Source: Gallionella sp. (lineage in GTDB: Bacteria > Pseudomonadota > Gammaproteobacteria > Burkholderiales > Gallionellaceae). From it: a stretch of 64,000 nucleotides of DNA. The DNA lies in NCBI GenBank assembly GCA_028687575.1, contig JAQTZW010000001.1:294098-358097 (forward strand), in the 5' to 3' direction. The position numbers and the translations under genes are program-made. Positions within the stretch are counted from its first letter, which is position 1, and every line of letters begins with the position of its first letter. Under the pieces are notes generated by a model that saw only the letters and a program-made list of their open reading frames with translations, was not told where the DNA came from and did no database searches. Below are positions 9,816 to 20,367 of the stretch, in pieces.

Positions 9816-9834
9816 GAGATGTATAGCCTCTAAC

Positions 9835-10005
9835 GAATGAAAGAAACTTCCCCAACCCGCAGGGGCAGTGAAGTTTCGGCGAGCGGCATCGAATGTGCCA
9901 CGATGGAATTTGCAGATTTCATCAAAACCGACGAGAGGGTGGAAGTGGCGGCATTATCACCGTCGGCATCGCGCTTGCCAAGATTGTTTTTTCGGTACAG
10001 GGGGT
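9835..10005 (+). mobile_element. Solo left end of an IS110-family element (copy A), transposase truncated after the N-terminus
   Basis: Aligns to 60807-60955 and 63881-64000; ends with GGCATTATCACCGTCGGCATCGCGCTTGCCAAGATTGTTTTTTCGGTACAGGGG (IITVGIALAKIVFSVQG, IS110 transposase N-terminus). Confidence 0.7.
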
Positions 10006-10172
10006 TAACGAGTCTGCCCGGACGTAACGGTGCAAGTCGAGGGTGGCCGTGAGCCATTGCCGCCGCCGCCCTCTGCGTAGCTGTCACCCGGCCCGCCCGG
10101 CGCTTCGTGCCGATCAGGAACGAACTGTTTGCTATCATGGCGTCCCCGTACCAATCCGACGCATACCCGCCC

Positions 10173-12167
10173 ATGTTAAGCAAACTCAATTCCGTGCAGC
10201 GCGAGGCAGCTAAGTATCTCGGCGGGCCGTTGCTGGTGCTGGCCGGGGCGGGTAGCGGCAAGACGCGGGTCATCACCCACAAGATCGCCTATCTGGTCGA
10301 GGAATGCGGCTACGAGGCGCGCAACATCGCGGCGATCACCTTTACCAACAAGGCCGCCAACGAGATGCGCGAACGCGTCGGCCATCTGTTGCAGGGCAAG
10401 AATGCCAAGGGCCTGGTGGTCAGCACCTTCCATTCGCTGGGCATGAACATCCTGCGCCAGGAGGCGAAACTGCTGGGCTACAAGCCGCAGTTCTCCATCC
10501 TGGATGGCAGCGACACCTGGAAAATCATCAGCGAACTTTCCAATTCGACCGACAAGCAGGAGTTGCGCGACATCCAGACGCAACTGTCCAACTGGAAATC
10601 GGCTTTCATCTCGCCGGAGCAGGCCATCGCCCAGCCCGGCAGCCGCGAGGGCGAGGCGCATGCGCGGCTCTACCTGCGCTATCAGGAGACCTTGCGCGCC
10701 TATCAGGCGGTGGATTTCGACGATCTGATCCACCTGCCGGTGGTGCTGTTCAAGGATCACCCGGAGGCGCTGGAGCGCTGGCAGCACAGGCTGCGCTACT
10801 TGCTAATAGACGAGTATCAGGACACCAACGATTGCCAGTATCAGCTGACGCGGCTGCTGGCCGGGCCGCGCGCGGCGTTCACCGCCGTGGGCGACGACGA
10901 TCAGGCGATCTACGCCTGGCGGGGGGCCAGCATCGAGAACCTGCACAACCTGCGCACCGATTATCCCAATCTGCGGGTCATCAAGCTGGAGCAGAATTAC
11001 CGCTCTTCGCAGCGCATCCTCAAGGTGGCGAACCATCTGATCAACCACAATACCAAGGTGTTCGAGAAGCGGTTATGGAGCGAGCACGGCATCGGCGACC
11101 CGATCCGCGTGTATGCGGCGCGCGACGAGGAGCACGAGGCCGAGAGCGTGGTGATGAAGCTGCTGTCGCACAAGTTCGAGTGCAAATGCAAGTTTTCGGA
11201 CTACGCCATCCTGTATCGCAGCAACTACCTGGCGCGCATCTTCGAGGAGCATCTGCGCGCCCAGCGCGTGCCCTACACGGTCAGCGGTGGCACGTCGTTC
11301 TTCGACAAGGCCGAGATCAAGGACATCACTTCCTATCTGCGGCTGATCGCCAATCCGGACGACGACCCGGCCTTCATCCGCGCCATCACCACACCCAAGC
11401 GCGGCATCGGCAACGCCACGCTGGAGAAGCTGGGCAATCTGGCCGGCAGCCGTCATGTCAGCCTGTTCGAGGCGGCTTTCGACGCGCAGCTGGAAGATCT
11501 GCTGCCGCCGCGACAATACGAAGACCTGATGCTGTTCTGCCTCTTCATCAGCCGCATCGCTGACCGGGCAGAGGCCGACCCGTGCGGCGAGTTGCTGGAC
11601 GAGTTGCTGCGCGCCATCCACTACGAAGCTTGGCTGTACGACTCCTTCGAGTCGCGTCAGGCCGAGGGCAAGTGGAAGAACGTGGAAGATTTCACCGGCT
11701 GGTTGAAGCGCAAGGCCGAGGCCGACGACAAGTCGCTGCTGGAGATGGTGCAGACCATCGCGCTGATCAACATGCTGGACGGCAAGGATCAGGAGTCTGA
11801 CGCGGTGACGCTGTCCACGCTGCACGCGGCCAAGGGGCTGGAGTTCCCGCATGTGTTCATCATCGGTGCGGAAGAGGACATCCTGCCGTTCCGCGACAGC
11901 GACGAGAAGGGCATAGAGGAAGAGCGCCGCTTGATGTATGTCGGCATCACCCGCGCCGAACGCAGCCTGCAAATCAGCTACTGCAAGCGCCGCCGGCGCG
12001 GCAAGGACTGGGCGCTGTGCGAGTCCAGCCGCTTTCTGGACGAGATGCCCGAGGACGAACTGGTCTATGCCGGCATCCATGCCGAGGCGGCGCAGACCGT
12101 GACCAAGGAGGAGGGGCTGGACAAGCTGGCCAAACTCAAGGCGATGCTGAACAAGGCGGGGTCGTGA
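10173..12167 (+). CDS. rep: ATP-dependent DNA helicase Rep
   Basis: LNSVQREAAKYLGGPLLVLAGAGSGKTRVITHKIAYL, QNYRSSQRIL, TLHAAKGLEFPHVFIIGAEE; UvrD/Rep family motifs. Confidence 0.93.
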   Translation: MLSKLNSVQREAAKYLGGPLLVLAGAGSGKTRVITHKIAYLVEECGYEARNIAAITFTNKAANEMRERVGHLLQGKNAKGLVVSTFHSLGMNILRQEAKLLGYKPQFSILDGSDTWKIISELSNSTDKQELRDIQTQLSNWKSAFISPEQAIAQPGSREGEAHARLYLRYQETLRAYQAVDFDDLIHLPVVLFKDHPEALERWQHRLRYLLIDEYQDTNDCQYQLTRLLAGPRAAFTAVGDDDQAIYAWRGASIENLHNLRTDYPNLRVIKLEQNYRSSQRILKVANHLINHNTKVFEKRLWSEHGIGDPIRVYAARDEEHEAESVVMKLLSHKFECKCKFSDYAILYRSNYLARIFEEHLRAQRVPYTVSGGTSFFDKAEIKDITSYLRLIANPDDDPAFIRAITTPKRGIGNATLEKLGNLAGSRHVSLFEAAFDAQLEDLLPPRQYEDLMLFCLFISRIADRAEADPCGELLDELLRAIHYEAWLYDSFESRQAEGKWKNVEDFTGWLKRKAEADDKSLLEMVQTIALINMLDGKDQESDAVTLSTLHAAKGLEFPHVFIIGAEEDILPFRDSDEKGIEEERRLMYVGITRAERSLQISYCKRRRRGKDWALCESSRFLDEMPEDELVYAGIHAEAAQTVTKEEGLDKLAKLKAMLNKAGS

Positions 12168-12169
12168 GT

Positions 12170-12976
12170 ATGGAGACACCAGCGGAATTGCGGCAGGCCG
12201 CGCTGTTGTTGCTGCGCGAGCGCGATGTGGCGCAGAAAGCGGCGGGCGTACACCGGATGGCGGAAAACTGGCGTGCAGGAAACATGGCGCTGGACGCGTA
12301 TGGCGAATTGGCTGAGCCGTCGGATATCCCCGGACAGCCCGACAGACCATCGCTGATCGCGCCGATGTCGGTCAAGCGTCGGAAAATGAGTACCCCGGAA
12401 GGCCGCGCCGCGATGATCCACGCCTTGGTGCATATCGAATTCAACGCGATCAATCTGGCGCTGGATGCGGTGTGGCGCTTTGCCGGGCTACCGGAAGCGT
12501 ATTACGCAGACTGGTTGAAAGTCGCCGACGAGGAGGCCTTGCATTTCTCCCTGCTGGCCGGGCATCTACAGTCTATGGGCTACGGCTATGGCGACTTTCC
12601 GGCCCATAACGGCCTGTGGGAGGTGGCTGCCCGAACCAGTGGCGATGTGCTGGCACGGATGGCGCTGGTGCCGCGCACGCTGGAGGCACGCGGGCTGGAT
12701 GCCGTGCCGGTGCTGCGCGCCAAATTATTGCAGGCTGGCGACGAGGCGGCGGGCGCGATACTGGACATCATCCTGCGTGACGAGATCGGCCATGTCGGCA
12801 TCGGCAACCGCTGGTATGGGCATCTTTGTCGGCAGCGGGGCATGGAGCCCGTCGCCACCTATCGGTGTTTGGCGGAGACATATTCCGCACCCTTGCCACG
12901 CGGGCCTTTCAATCTTTCTGCGCGGCAGGCGGCGGGTTTCTCAGAGGCGGAGTTGGCTGACTTGGTGAAACCGTGA
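12170..12976 (+). CDS. DUF455-type ferritin-like protein
   Basis: HALVHIEFNAINLALDAVWRFAGLPEAYYADWLKVADEEALHFSLL and RDEIGHVGIGNRWY metal-ligand motifs. Confidence 0.85.
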   Translation: METPAELRQAALLLLRERDVAQKAAGVHRMAENWRAGNMALDAYGELAEPSDIPGQPDRPSLIAPMSVKRRKMSTPEGRAAMIHALVHIEFNAINLALDAVWRFAGLPEAYYADWLKVADEEALHFSLLAGHLQSMGYGYGDFPAHNGLWEVAARTSGDVLARMALVPRTLEARGLDAVPVLRAKLLQAGDEAAGAILDIILRDEIGHVGIGNRWYGHLCRQRGMEPVATYRCLAETYSAPLPRGPFNLSARQAAGFSEAELADLVKP

Positions 12977-13096
12977 GAATAGGCCATTGGATATATAGGA
13001 GAAATGCCTCGCAGGCGGTAGAATCCCGCCTCGCCAGATTCAATCAACAAGATTTTTATGTGATGGCAGGATTTTATTTTGTGTCGGGGGACATCC

Positions 13097-13297
13097 ATGC
13101 TTGATATTGTTAATACGCTTGGTAATTCGTTGATTCCGCATAAGTCGGAAACGTACAGTTGTCCAGTTTGCAAAACATCCCACCTGGGCCGCACCAGAAG
13201 ACGGCTGGTTGATCGTGTGATTAGTCAGTTCGTTCCGGTGAAACGTTGCCGGTGCGAGGTTTGCGGGTGGCAGGGCAACTTCGTTCATATGGGGTAA
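13097..13297 (+). CDS. Small zinc-ribbon-like protein
   Basis: CPVC...CRCEVCGWQG cysteine pairs; short ORF, coding status uncertain. Confidence 0.45.
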   Translation: MLDIVNTLGNSLIPHKSETYSCPVCKTSHLGRTRRRLVDRVISQFVPVKRCRCEVCGWQGNFVHMG

Positions 13298-13447
13298 TAA
13301 ACGGATTTTTCGGTAAGTTCTTTGGCGGTAACCCTATTTCTTCGTGCATCGTCTCCTTGGCGATGTGTCTGTATTATTCCGTTTCAAGCGTGACGTGACA
13401 GGCTGAGTCGTGATAGATTCCCGGCCTGTTTAGTGCTTGAGGCGATT

Positions 13448-13837
13448 ATGAATTCGAACAAGATTTTCTGGATAATAGCCATCCTGTTGGGCGTGGTGCT
13501 GGTGTCTCAGCGCCTGCAGGCATCTCAGGGCGTTGATGTGAAGCAGGCGCAGGCGATGGTCAGCCAGGGTGCGTTGCTGTTGGATGTTCGTGAACCCGAC
13601 GAATATGCTGCCGTACACGCGGTAAACGCCAAGCTGATCCCGCTCGGTCAATTGAGCTCGCATCTTTCCGACATTGCAGCCTATAAAGATAAGCCCATCG
13701 TGGTGATCTGTCATTCTGGACGTCGCTCTGCAAAGGCCGTTGGATTGCTGCAGGAGGCCGGTTTTACCCGAGTCAGCAATGTTGCCGGCGGCACCAGCGC
13801 CTGGGAGCAGGCCGGTCTGGATGTGGTTCGCAGGTAA
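13448..13837 (+). CDS. Rhodanese-like domain protein
   Basis: LLDVREPDEYAAVHAVNAKLIPL...VVICHSGRRSAKA. Confidence 0.9.
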   Translation: MNSNKIFWIIAILLGVVLVSQRLQASQGVDVKQAQAMVSQGALLLDVREPDEYAAVHAVNAKLIPLGQLSSHLSDIAAYKDKPIVVICHSGRRSAKAVGLLQEAGFTRVSNVAGGTSAWEQAGLDVVRR

Positions 13838-13916
13838 CACCAATGGCTGTTGCGTGTTTGGCCTATCTGTTGCCGCATGGCACAATCGCCGCCTGTAAAT
13901 ATTCTCCCGAAAATCC

Positions 13917-14762
13917 ATGCTGAGTTATCGCCACGCCTTCCATGCCGGCAATCATGCCGATGTGCTGAAACATTTCGTCGAAGTTCAGTTGTTGCGCTAT
14001 CTGACGCTAAAGGACAAGCCGTTCTGGTACATAGACACCCATGCCGGGGCGGGGTGTTATGCGCTGGATAGCGGTTATGCCGCACAGAATGCCGAGTACG
14101 AAAGCGGCATCGCACGTCTGTGGCAACAGGATGACCTGCCTGCCGCGCTGGCGGGATATCTGGCGCTGGTGAAAAATCTCAACCCAGATGGACAGATGAA
14201 ACTGTATCCCGGTTCACCGCTGGTGGCGGCTGAACTGCTGCGCGAGCAGGACAGGATGCGGTTGTTCGAGCTGCATCCTACCGACAGCGAACTCCTTGAG
14301 CAAAATTTCAGCGGATATGGCGCACAGGTGCTCACACAGCGGGCCGATGGCTTTGGCGCGCTGAAAGCCTTGTTGCCACCGCCGCCACGTCGCGCGCTGG
14401 TGCTGATGGATCCGCCCTATGAAGAGAAACAGGATTACCAGCGCGTGGTGACCGCGCTGGGCGAAGGCCTCAAGCGCTTTGCCAACGGCATCTACGCAGT
14501 GTGGTATCCGCAATTGCAGCGGGCCGAATCGCGTCAGTTGCCGGAGCGGCTAAAGCAGCTGCCGGTAAAGAGTTGGCTGCATGTTGCGCTGACGGTGCAG
14601 CACGAGAGTGAGGACGGTTTCGGGATGCACGGCAGCGGTATGTTCGTACTCAATCCGCCCTGGACGTTGCACGGGGAGTTGCAGGAGGTGATGCCCTACC
14701 TGGTGCGCCTGCTCGGACAGGATGCAGGGGCCGGATTTACGCTGGAACAGCAGGCGGCCTAG
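13917..14762 (+). CDS. rlmJ: 23S rRNA (adenine2030-N6)-methyltransferase RlmJ
   Basis: MLSYRHAFHAGNHADVLKH, LMDPPYEEKQDY motifs. Confidence 0.93.
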   Translation: MLSYRHAFHAGNHADVLKHFVEVQLLRYLTLKDKPFWYIDTHAGAGCYALDSGYAAQNAEYESGIARLWQQDDLPAALAGYLALVKNLNPDGQMKLYPGSPLVAAELLREQDRMRLFELHPTDSELLEQNFSGYGAQVLTQRADGFGALKALLPPPPRRALVLMDPPYEEKQDYQRVVTALGEGLKRFANGIYAVWYPQLQRAESRQLPERLKQLPVKSWLHVALTVQHESEDGFGMHGSGMFVLNPPWTLHGELQEVMPYLVRLLGQDAGAGFTLEQQAA

Positions 14763-14796
14763 TTATGAATCGGATATTGACGGAATAGAGGGAAAG

Positions 14797-16929
14797 ATGG
14801 CAGATAAACATATATGGAATTTCTTCCGTGCAGGCGGGTTCGATCAGGTGCAGATAAACAGCGGCGCGGATATGCTGGCGCTGAAGGAACTGAATCAGAA
14901 ACTGTGGGTGGCGTTGAGTTGTCCGACACGCGGTGTTGAGTTCGACTCCCGTACGTTGGATCTGATAGACGGCGACAATGATGCTCATGTGCGCGTAAAT
15001 GAGGTACTTGCGGCAATCGCCTGGGCCGGTGCGCTGCTGAAGTCTGCCGATTTATTGATTGAGGGCTCGGACAGGCTGGCGCTTTCCGACATCAATGACG
15101 ACAGTGCGGAGGGCAAGCAGGTGCGCGTTGCTGCGCAACACATACTTAAATCGCTGGGTAAGGCCGATGTGGGTGAGATCTCGCTGGCAGACATGAGTGA
15201 CAGCGAGAAATTGCTGGCGGCACAGATCTTCAACGGCGACGGCGTGGTCGGGGCTGAACAAACCGAGGATGCCGAGTTGCGCGCCGTCATCGCAGATATC
15301 GCTAAATGCGGTGGGACGTTGACTGGCAAGGGGGGTGACGACGGTATTAGTCAGGAGATATCTGATAAATTTTTTGCTGAGGCCGATGCCTATGTTCAGT
15401 GGCATGCGAAAAGTACCAACGATGCCGCCATTCTGTTCTTGGGAGAACAGACCCATACAGCGGCGGAGGCTTTGCACGCCGTTTTCGACAAGGTGAACGA
15501 TTATTTCACCCGTTGCCAGTTGGCCGCCTATGACACCCGCGCGGCGTTGCCTTTGAGTCGAGCCGTAGAAGACTATCAGCAGATCGCTTCGCAAAGTCTT
15601 TCGGCACAAAGTGCAGAATTGGCCAATTTCCCGCTGGCAACGGTGGCGGCTGACAAGCCGCTGTCGCTGGCGGCAGGCATCAATCCCGCCTGGCAGACAA
15701 AAATGGACGCCTTGCGCACTCAGGTCATCGTGCCGCTGTCCGGCGCCAAGGACAGCCTTGCGGCTGGCGAGTGGGCCGAACTGTGCGCCCGCTTCGCGCC
15801 GTTCGACGCCTGGCTGGCGGCCAAGCCTGCCACACCCGTCGAGCAACTGGGTGTGGCACGCCTGCTCGACTTGCTGGATGGTGGCTGGAAAGCCGCAGTG
15901 GATGGACTGATTGCGCAGGACAAGGCGGTCGAGGAAGAAATCAAAGCGATCAATGAACTCGAAAAACTGCTGCGCTACAAGCGCGACCTGTTTGCGCTGG
16001 TTAATAATTTCGTTTCATTCCGCAATTTTTATACTGGTAAGGACAAAGCCATCTTTCAGATTGGCACGCTGTATCTGGACGGCCGCAGCTGCGAGTTGTG
16101 CGTCAAGGTGGACGATGTGGCAAAACATGCGGCCTTCGCCGCCTCAAGCGGTGTGTGTCTGGTGTATTGCGACTGCGTGCGCAATGGTGGCAAGGAGAAG
16201 ATGAGCATCGCCGCTGCTTTCACAGCAGGCGACTCTGATTACCTGATGGTCGGGCGCAACGGCGTGTTCTACGACCGTAGCGGAGTGGACTGGGATGCTG
16301 GCATCGTGCGCATCATTGATCACCCGATCAGCCTGCGTCAGGCATTTTGGATGCCGTACAAAAAGCTGGCCAAGATGATTAGCGAAAATTTGCAGAAATT
16401 CGCCGCTTCCAAGGCCAGTGCGGCGGAGGGCAATATGCTCAAGGCAGTGGATGCGGGCGGAAAATCTGTCAGTGCCGGGCCAAGCGAGCCGCCCAAGCCT
16501 TTCGATGTGGGTAAGTTTGCCGGTATTTTTGCGGCTATTGGTTTGGCGATTGGTGCCATTGGCGGAATACTGGCCTCCATCGTCAGCGGCTTGGTCAGCT
16601 TGGCGTTATGGCAGATGCCTTTGGCGCTGGCTGGCTTGATGTTGTTGATTTCCGGGCCATCGGTGGCGCTGGCCTGGTTCAAGCTGAAGAAGCGCAGCCT
16701 GGCGCCGATACTGGACGCCAACGGCTGGGCGATCAACGCGCGGGCGCGCATCAATATCCCGTTTGGTACTTCGCTAACCAGTCTGGCAAATTTGCCGGAG
16801 GGGGCGAACCGCTCCCTATTCGATCCCTATGCCGACAAAAAGTCCGTCTGGCCCTACTATGCGCTGGGCCTGCTGACAATCGCGGCACTGGTCGCCCTGT
16901 GGTATTTCGGGATTTTCGGGTCTCGCTAG
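14797..16929 (+). CDS. Large hypothetical membrane-anchored protein with EF-hand-like segments
   Basis: MADKHIWNFFRAGGFDQVQINSGADML; C-terminal TM segments; DGDNDAHVRVNE and NGDGVVGAEQ acidic loops. Confidence 0.75.
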   Translation: MADKHIWNFFRAGGFDQVQINSGADMLALKELNQKLWVALSCPTRGVEFDSRTLDLIDGDNDAHVRVNEVLAAIAWAGALLKSADLLIEGSDRLALSDINDDSAEGKQVRVAAQHILKSLGKADVGEISLADMSDSEKLLAAQIFNGDGVVGAEQTEDAELRAVIADIAKCGGTLTGKGGDDGISQEISDKFFAEADAYVQWHAKSTNDAAILFLGEQTHTAAEALHAVFDKVNDYFTRCQLAAYDTRAALPLSRAVEDYQQIASQSLSAQSAELANFPLATVAADKPLSLAAGINPAWQTKMDALRTQVIVPLSGAKDSLAAGEWAELCARFAPFDAWLAAKPATPVEQLGVARLLDLLDGGWKAAVDGLIAQDKAVEEEIKAINELEKLLRYKRDLFALVNNFVSFRNFYTGKDKAIFQIGTLYLDGRSCELCVKVDDVAKHAAFAASSGVCLVYCDCVRNGGKEKMSIAAAFTAGDSDYLMVGRNGVFYDRSGVDWDAGIVRIIDHPISLRQAFWMPYKKLAKMISENLQKFAASKASAAEGNMLKAVDAGGKSVSAGPSEPPKPFDVGKFAGIFAAIGLAIGAIGGILASIVSGLVSLALWQMPLALAGLMLLISGPSVALAWFKLKKRSLAPILDANGWAINARARINIPFGTSLTSLANLPEGANRSLFDPYADKKSVWPYYALGLLTIAALVALWYFGIFGSR

Positions 16930-16932
16930 CTG

Positions 16933-17565
16933 ATGTCCGCTTTATCCTTGGCTAGCAGCCTGATCGAGACACTGCCCTCCGGTTTGCCCGGACTATTCAA
17001 TCCTTGGAAAGCGGGTTGTCCGCATGATGCAGCGGGCAACGGTCCTGCCGAAAAGCTGTCCCGGTTGGCCCTTCATCTGGACTGTGACCCGGAATTTATT
17101 TTGACCGGTGAAGCGCCGGGTTATCAGGGTTGCCGCTACAGCGGCATTGCCTTTACCAGCGAACGGTTGCTGGGTGAGGGGGCGATTCCGCGTATCCCCG
17201 CTTCGAAAAGCCGGCTGTCAGACCGAAGATTGCCGTTTTCCGAGCCCTCCGCTACGATCGTTTGGAAGACGCTTTACCGACTGGGCATAGCCGAACGAAC
17301 CCTGCTTTGGAATGCCTTGCAACTGCACCCTCATCGAGAGGATACGTTGTGGTCGAACAGGACACCGACACCCGCCGAGATTAGTCTTGGCGAACCGGCT
17401 TTGCGGATGCTGGTTGCAGCTTTCCCGGCAGCCCGCATTATCGCTGTGGGCAAGAAAGCAGAAGGGTTGTTGCATGACATGGGCATTCCAGTCGCAGCTG
17501 CGGTGCGTCATCCTGCCAACGGCGGTGCAACTGAATTCTCAAATGGAATAAATAAGTTAATGTGA
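16933..17565 (+). CDS. Uracil-DNA glycosylase superfamily protein
   Basis: UDG-like [27 protein letters not shown]...[11 protein letters not shown]...AVRHPANGG. Confidence 0.75.
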   Translation: MSALSLASSLIETLPSGLPGLFNPWKAGCPHDAAGNGPAEKLSRLALHLDCDPEFILTGEAPGYQGCRYSGIAFTSERLLGEGAIPRIPASKSRLSDRRLPFSEPSATIVWKTLYRLGIAERTLLWNALQLHPHREDTLWSNRTPTPAEISLGEPALRMLVAAFPAARIIAVGKKAEGLLHDMGIPVAAAVRHPANGGATEFSNGINKLM

Positions 17566-19415
17566 GTCAAAAGCCCCTCGTTGCGGATGCTGAGTTGTTC
17601 GATCCCAAGCCAATCCTGGCTGGGTTGCCGCTGTTACCGGGCGTGTACCGTTACTACGACAACAAGGGCGCGGTGCTGTATGTCGGCAAGGCCAAACAAC
17701 TTAAAAAGCGCGTCTCTTCCTATTTTCAGAAGACCACTATTTCGCCACGCATCAGGTTGATGGTGTCACACATTGCGCGCATCGAAACGACTGTGACGCG
17801 CAGCGAAGCCGAAGCCCTGCTGCTTGAGAATAATCTGATCAAGTCGCTGCGACCTCGCTATAACATATTGTTTCGCGATGATAAATCCTATCCCTATATC
17901 GTAATCACTGGCGACGAATTTCCGCGTCTGACCTATTACCGGGGTACACCTGACCGCAAGAAGCAGTACTTTGGGCCGTATCCGAATTCGTATGCGGCCA
18001 AGGAGAGTATCCAGCTGCTGCAAAAGATATTCCGGATCCGCACCTGCGAGGACAGCGTGTTCAACAATCGTACGCGGCCTTGTTTGCAGCATCAGATCAA
18101 TCGCTGCACCGCGCCCTGCGTCGGCCTGATCGGGGTGGAACAGTACCGCGATGACATCCATCATGCCGTGCAACTGCTGCAGGGGCGGCACCGGGAGGTT
18201 GAGCAGACCTTGCGTATGGCGATGGAACAGGCGGCAGAGGTGATGCATTACGAACAGGCTGCCGTGTTGCGCGACCAGTTGAGCGCGCTGCACACCGTGC
18301 AGCAGAAGCAGTTCGTCGAATCCACCGGCGGCACCACCGATGCCGACATCATCGCGGTGGCGCAGTCCGGGAAACATTTGGCCGGGCACCCGCAGGACGG
18401 CATGGTCTGCGTGAATCTCGCCATGATGCGCGGTGGCCGGCATCTGGGCGACAAAAGCTTCTTCCCGGAACATGCCGAGGAACTGTCTACCGAAGAGATC
18501 GTTCAGGCGTTTGTCGCGCAGCATTACCTGAATCGCAGCGTGCCGCCGTTGCTGGTGCTGGCTGCGGAATGCAACGACGGGACGCTGGCGCAGCTGCTGA
18601 GTGAGCAGGCGGGACACACGGTTCACATCAGCACTGCGGCTGGCGGAGAACGCCGAAAGTGGCTGGAGATGGCGCAGCGCAATGCGGTGCTGGCCTTACA
18701 GCAGCGCGTGATTCGGCAAGGCGGCCAGCGGTTGCGGCTGGACAAGCTTCGCGCATGGCTGGATATGCCGGCATTGCAGCGTATCGAATGCTTTGATATC
18801 AGCCACACCATGGGTGAGGCGACCGTGGCCTCCTGTGTGGTCTACGACGAACTGGACATGCGTTCGGCGCAGTATCGCCGTTACAACATTGCCGGCATCA
18901 CGCCCGGCGACGACTATGCGGCGATGCGCCAGGCGCTGACGCGGCGCTACCAGAGATGCGCCGCAGGTGAGGGTGCGCGTCCCGATCTGGTGTTGATAGA
19001 TGGGGGCTTGGGGCAGTTGCATATCGCGATGGAAGTCATGCGGGCGTTGGGGCTGGATTTGGCGTTGGTGGGCGTGGCCAAGGGCGTGGAGCGCAAGGCG
19101 GGCATGGAGCAATTGATCTTTCCCGATGGCAGCGCTCGTCAATTGTCCAGTGACGACCCTGCGCTGCATCTTATTCAACAAGTACGTGACGAGGCGCATC
19201 GTTTCGCCATCACCGGGCATCGTGCCAAGCGCGGCAAGGCAAGGACAGTCTCAAGTCTGGACGCAATCAGCGGAGTGGGAGAGCAGCGCCGGCGGAGTCT
19301 GCTGAGTCACTTTGGTAGTGCGCGCGAAGTCGCTCAGGCCAGCATAGAACAGCTCTGTCAGGTAAAAGGCATTAGCAAATCACTTGCTGAACACATTTAT
19401 CAACAGCTACACTGA
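17562..19415 (+). CDS. uvrC: Excinuclease ABC subunit UvrC
   Basis: GIY-YIG domain ([30 protein letters not shown]), UVR, ERCC1-like C-terminus. Confidence 0.96.
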   Translation: MSQKPLVADAELFDPKPILAGLPLLPGVYRYYDNKGAVLYVGKAKQLKKRVSSYFQKTTISPRIRLMVSHIARIETTVTRSEAEALLLENNLIKSLRPRYNILFRDDKSYPYIVITGDEFPRLTYYRGTPDRKKQYFGPYPNSYAAKESIQLLQKIFRIRTCEDSVFNNRTRPCLQHQINRCTAPCVGLIGVEQYRDDIHHAVQLLQGRHREVEQTLRMAMEQAAEVMHYEQAAVLRDQLSALHTVQQKQFVESTGGTTDADIIAVAQSGKHLAGHPQDGMVCVNLAMMRGGRHLGDKSFFPEHAEELSTEEIVQAFVAQHYLNRSVPPLLVLAAECNDGTLAQLLSEQAGHTVHISTAAGGERRKWLEMAQRNAVLALQQRVIRQGGQRLRLDKLRAWLDMPALQRIECFDISHTMGEATVASCVVYDELDMRSAQYRRYNIAGITPGDDYAAMRQALTRRYQRCAAGEGARPDLVLIDGGLGQLHIAMEVMRALGLDLALVGVAKGVERKAGMEQLIFPDGSARQLSSDDPALHLIQQVRDEAHRFAITGHRAKRGKARTVSSLDAISGVGEQRRRSLLSHFGSAREVAQASIEQLCQVKGISKSLAEHIYQQLH

Positions 19416-19419
19416 ACAC

Positions 19420-19986
19420 ATGTCCATAAATATACCCAATCTGCTCACTTGGCTGCGCATCCTGCTGATACCCGTGTTCGTAACGGTCTTCTACCTGTCC
19501 GACAGTACGATTCCCCCGCCTCTGAAAAACCTGTTTGCGATGTCCGTCTTCCTGCTGGCCTCACTGACCGATTGGCTGGACGGCTATCTGGCACGCAAGC
19601 TGAATCAGACATCTGCGTTTGGTGCATTTCTCGATCCCGTAGCGGACAAACTGATGGTTGCCGCCGCGCTGATTCTGCTGGTCAAACTGGGCCGTGCCGA
19701 TGCAGTCATCGCCTTTATTATCATCGGTCGCGAAATCACCATCTCCGCCTTGCGTGAATGGATGGCCAAGATGGGCGAGAGCAAGAGTGTTGCTGTTTCC
19801 ATGCTGGGCAAGATCAAGACCACCTTCCAGATGCTCGCCATCACGCTGCTGCTGTATCACGAAAATCTATTCGGCATGGATTGTCAGACGGTTGGCTCTC
19901 TGCTGTTGTATATGGCGGCACTGCTCACTTTGTGGTCCATGGGCTACTACCTGATGCTGGCAAAACAGCAGCTCAATAAAATTTGA
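19420..19986 (+). CDS. pgsA: CDP-diacylglycerol-glycerol-3-phosphate 3-phosphatidyltransferase
   Basis: MSINIPNLLTWLRILLIPVF; SLTDWLDGYLARKLNQTSAFGAFLDPVADK CDP-alcohol motif. Confidence 0.95.
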   Translation: MSINIPNLLTWLRILLIPVFVTVFYLSDSTIPPPLKNLFAMSVFLLASLTDWLDGYLARKLNQTSAFGAFLDPVADKLMVAAALILLVKLGRADAVIAFIIIGREITISALREWMAKMGESKSVAVSMLGKIKTTFQMLAITLLLYHENLFGMDCQTVGSLLLYMAALLTLWSMGYYLMLAKQQLNKI

Positions 19987-20032
19987 AATCAGGGTTGATT
20001 TATCAGTCTGCGTCTGTATAATGCGCAGCCTT

Positions 20033-20109
20033 CGGGGTGTAGCGTAGCCTGGTAGCGCGCCTGCTTTGGGAGCAGGATGTCGGGAGTTCGAATCTCTCCA
20101 CCCCGACCA
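20033..20109 (+). tRNA. tRNA-Pro(TGG)
   Basis: Cloverleaf CGGGGTGTAGCG...CTGCTTTGGGAGCAG...GTTCGAATC...CACCCCGACCA. Confidence 0.95.
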
Positions 20110-20164
20110 GGTTCTAGTAGTAAATGTGCTAATCGCGAATTCAATTCGCATAAGAATGGGATTT

Positions 20165-20241
20165 GTGCCCGTAGCTCAACCGGATAGAGCACCAGCCTTC
20201 TAAGCTGGGGGTTACAGGTTCGATTCCTGTCGGGCACGCCA
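20165..20241 (+). tRNA. tRNA-Arg(TCT)
   Basis: GTGCCCGTAGCTCAACCGGATAGAGCACCAGCCTTCTAAGCTGG...GGTTCGATTCC...GGGCACGCCA. Confidence 0.95.
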
Positions 20242-20283
20242 GTGTCTGTCAGGTAGCAGGGGGAAATCTCCTAAAGTTCAATG

Positions 20284-20359
20284 GTGGCTGTAGCTCAGTT
20301 GGTAGAGTCCAGGATTGTGATTCCTGTTGTCGTGGGTTCGAGCCCCATCAGCCACCCCA
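20284..20359 (+). tRNA. tRNA-His(GTG)
   Basis: GTGGCTGTAGCTCAGTTGGTAGAGTCCAGGATTGTGATTCCTG...GGTTCGAGCCC...CAGCCACCCCA. Confidence 0.95.
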
Positions 20360-20367
20360 AATAATCA

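Noticed and set aside
9830-10282. 150-aa minus-strand ORF across the rep promoter
   Set aside because: Antisense to the IS110 left end and rep start; no family resemblance.
10304-11563. 419-aa ORF on + strand and 11073-12350 on - strand
   Set aside because: Alternative-frame shadows of the rep helicase gene in GC-rich codons.
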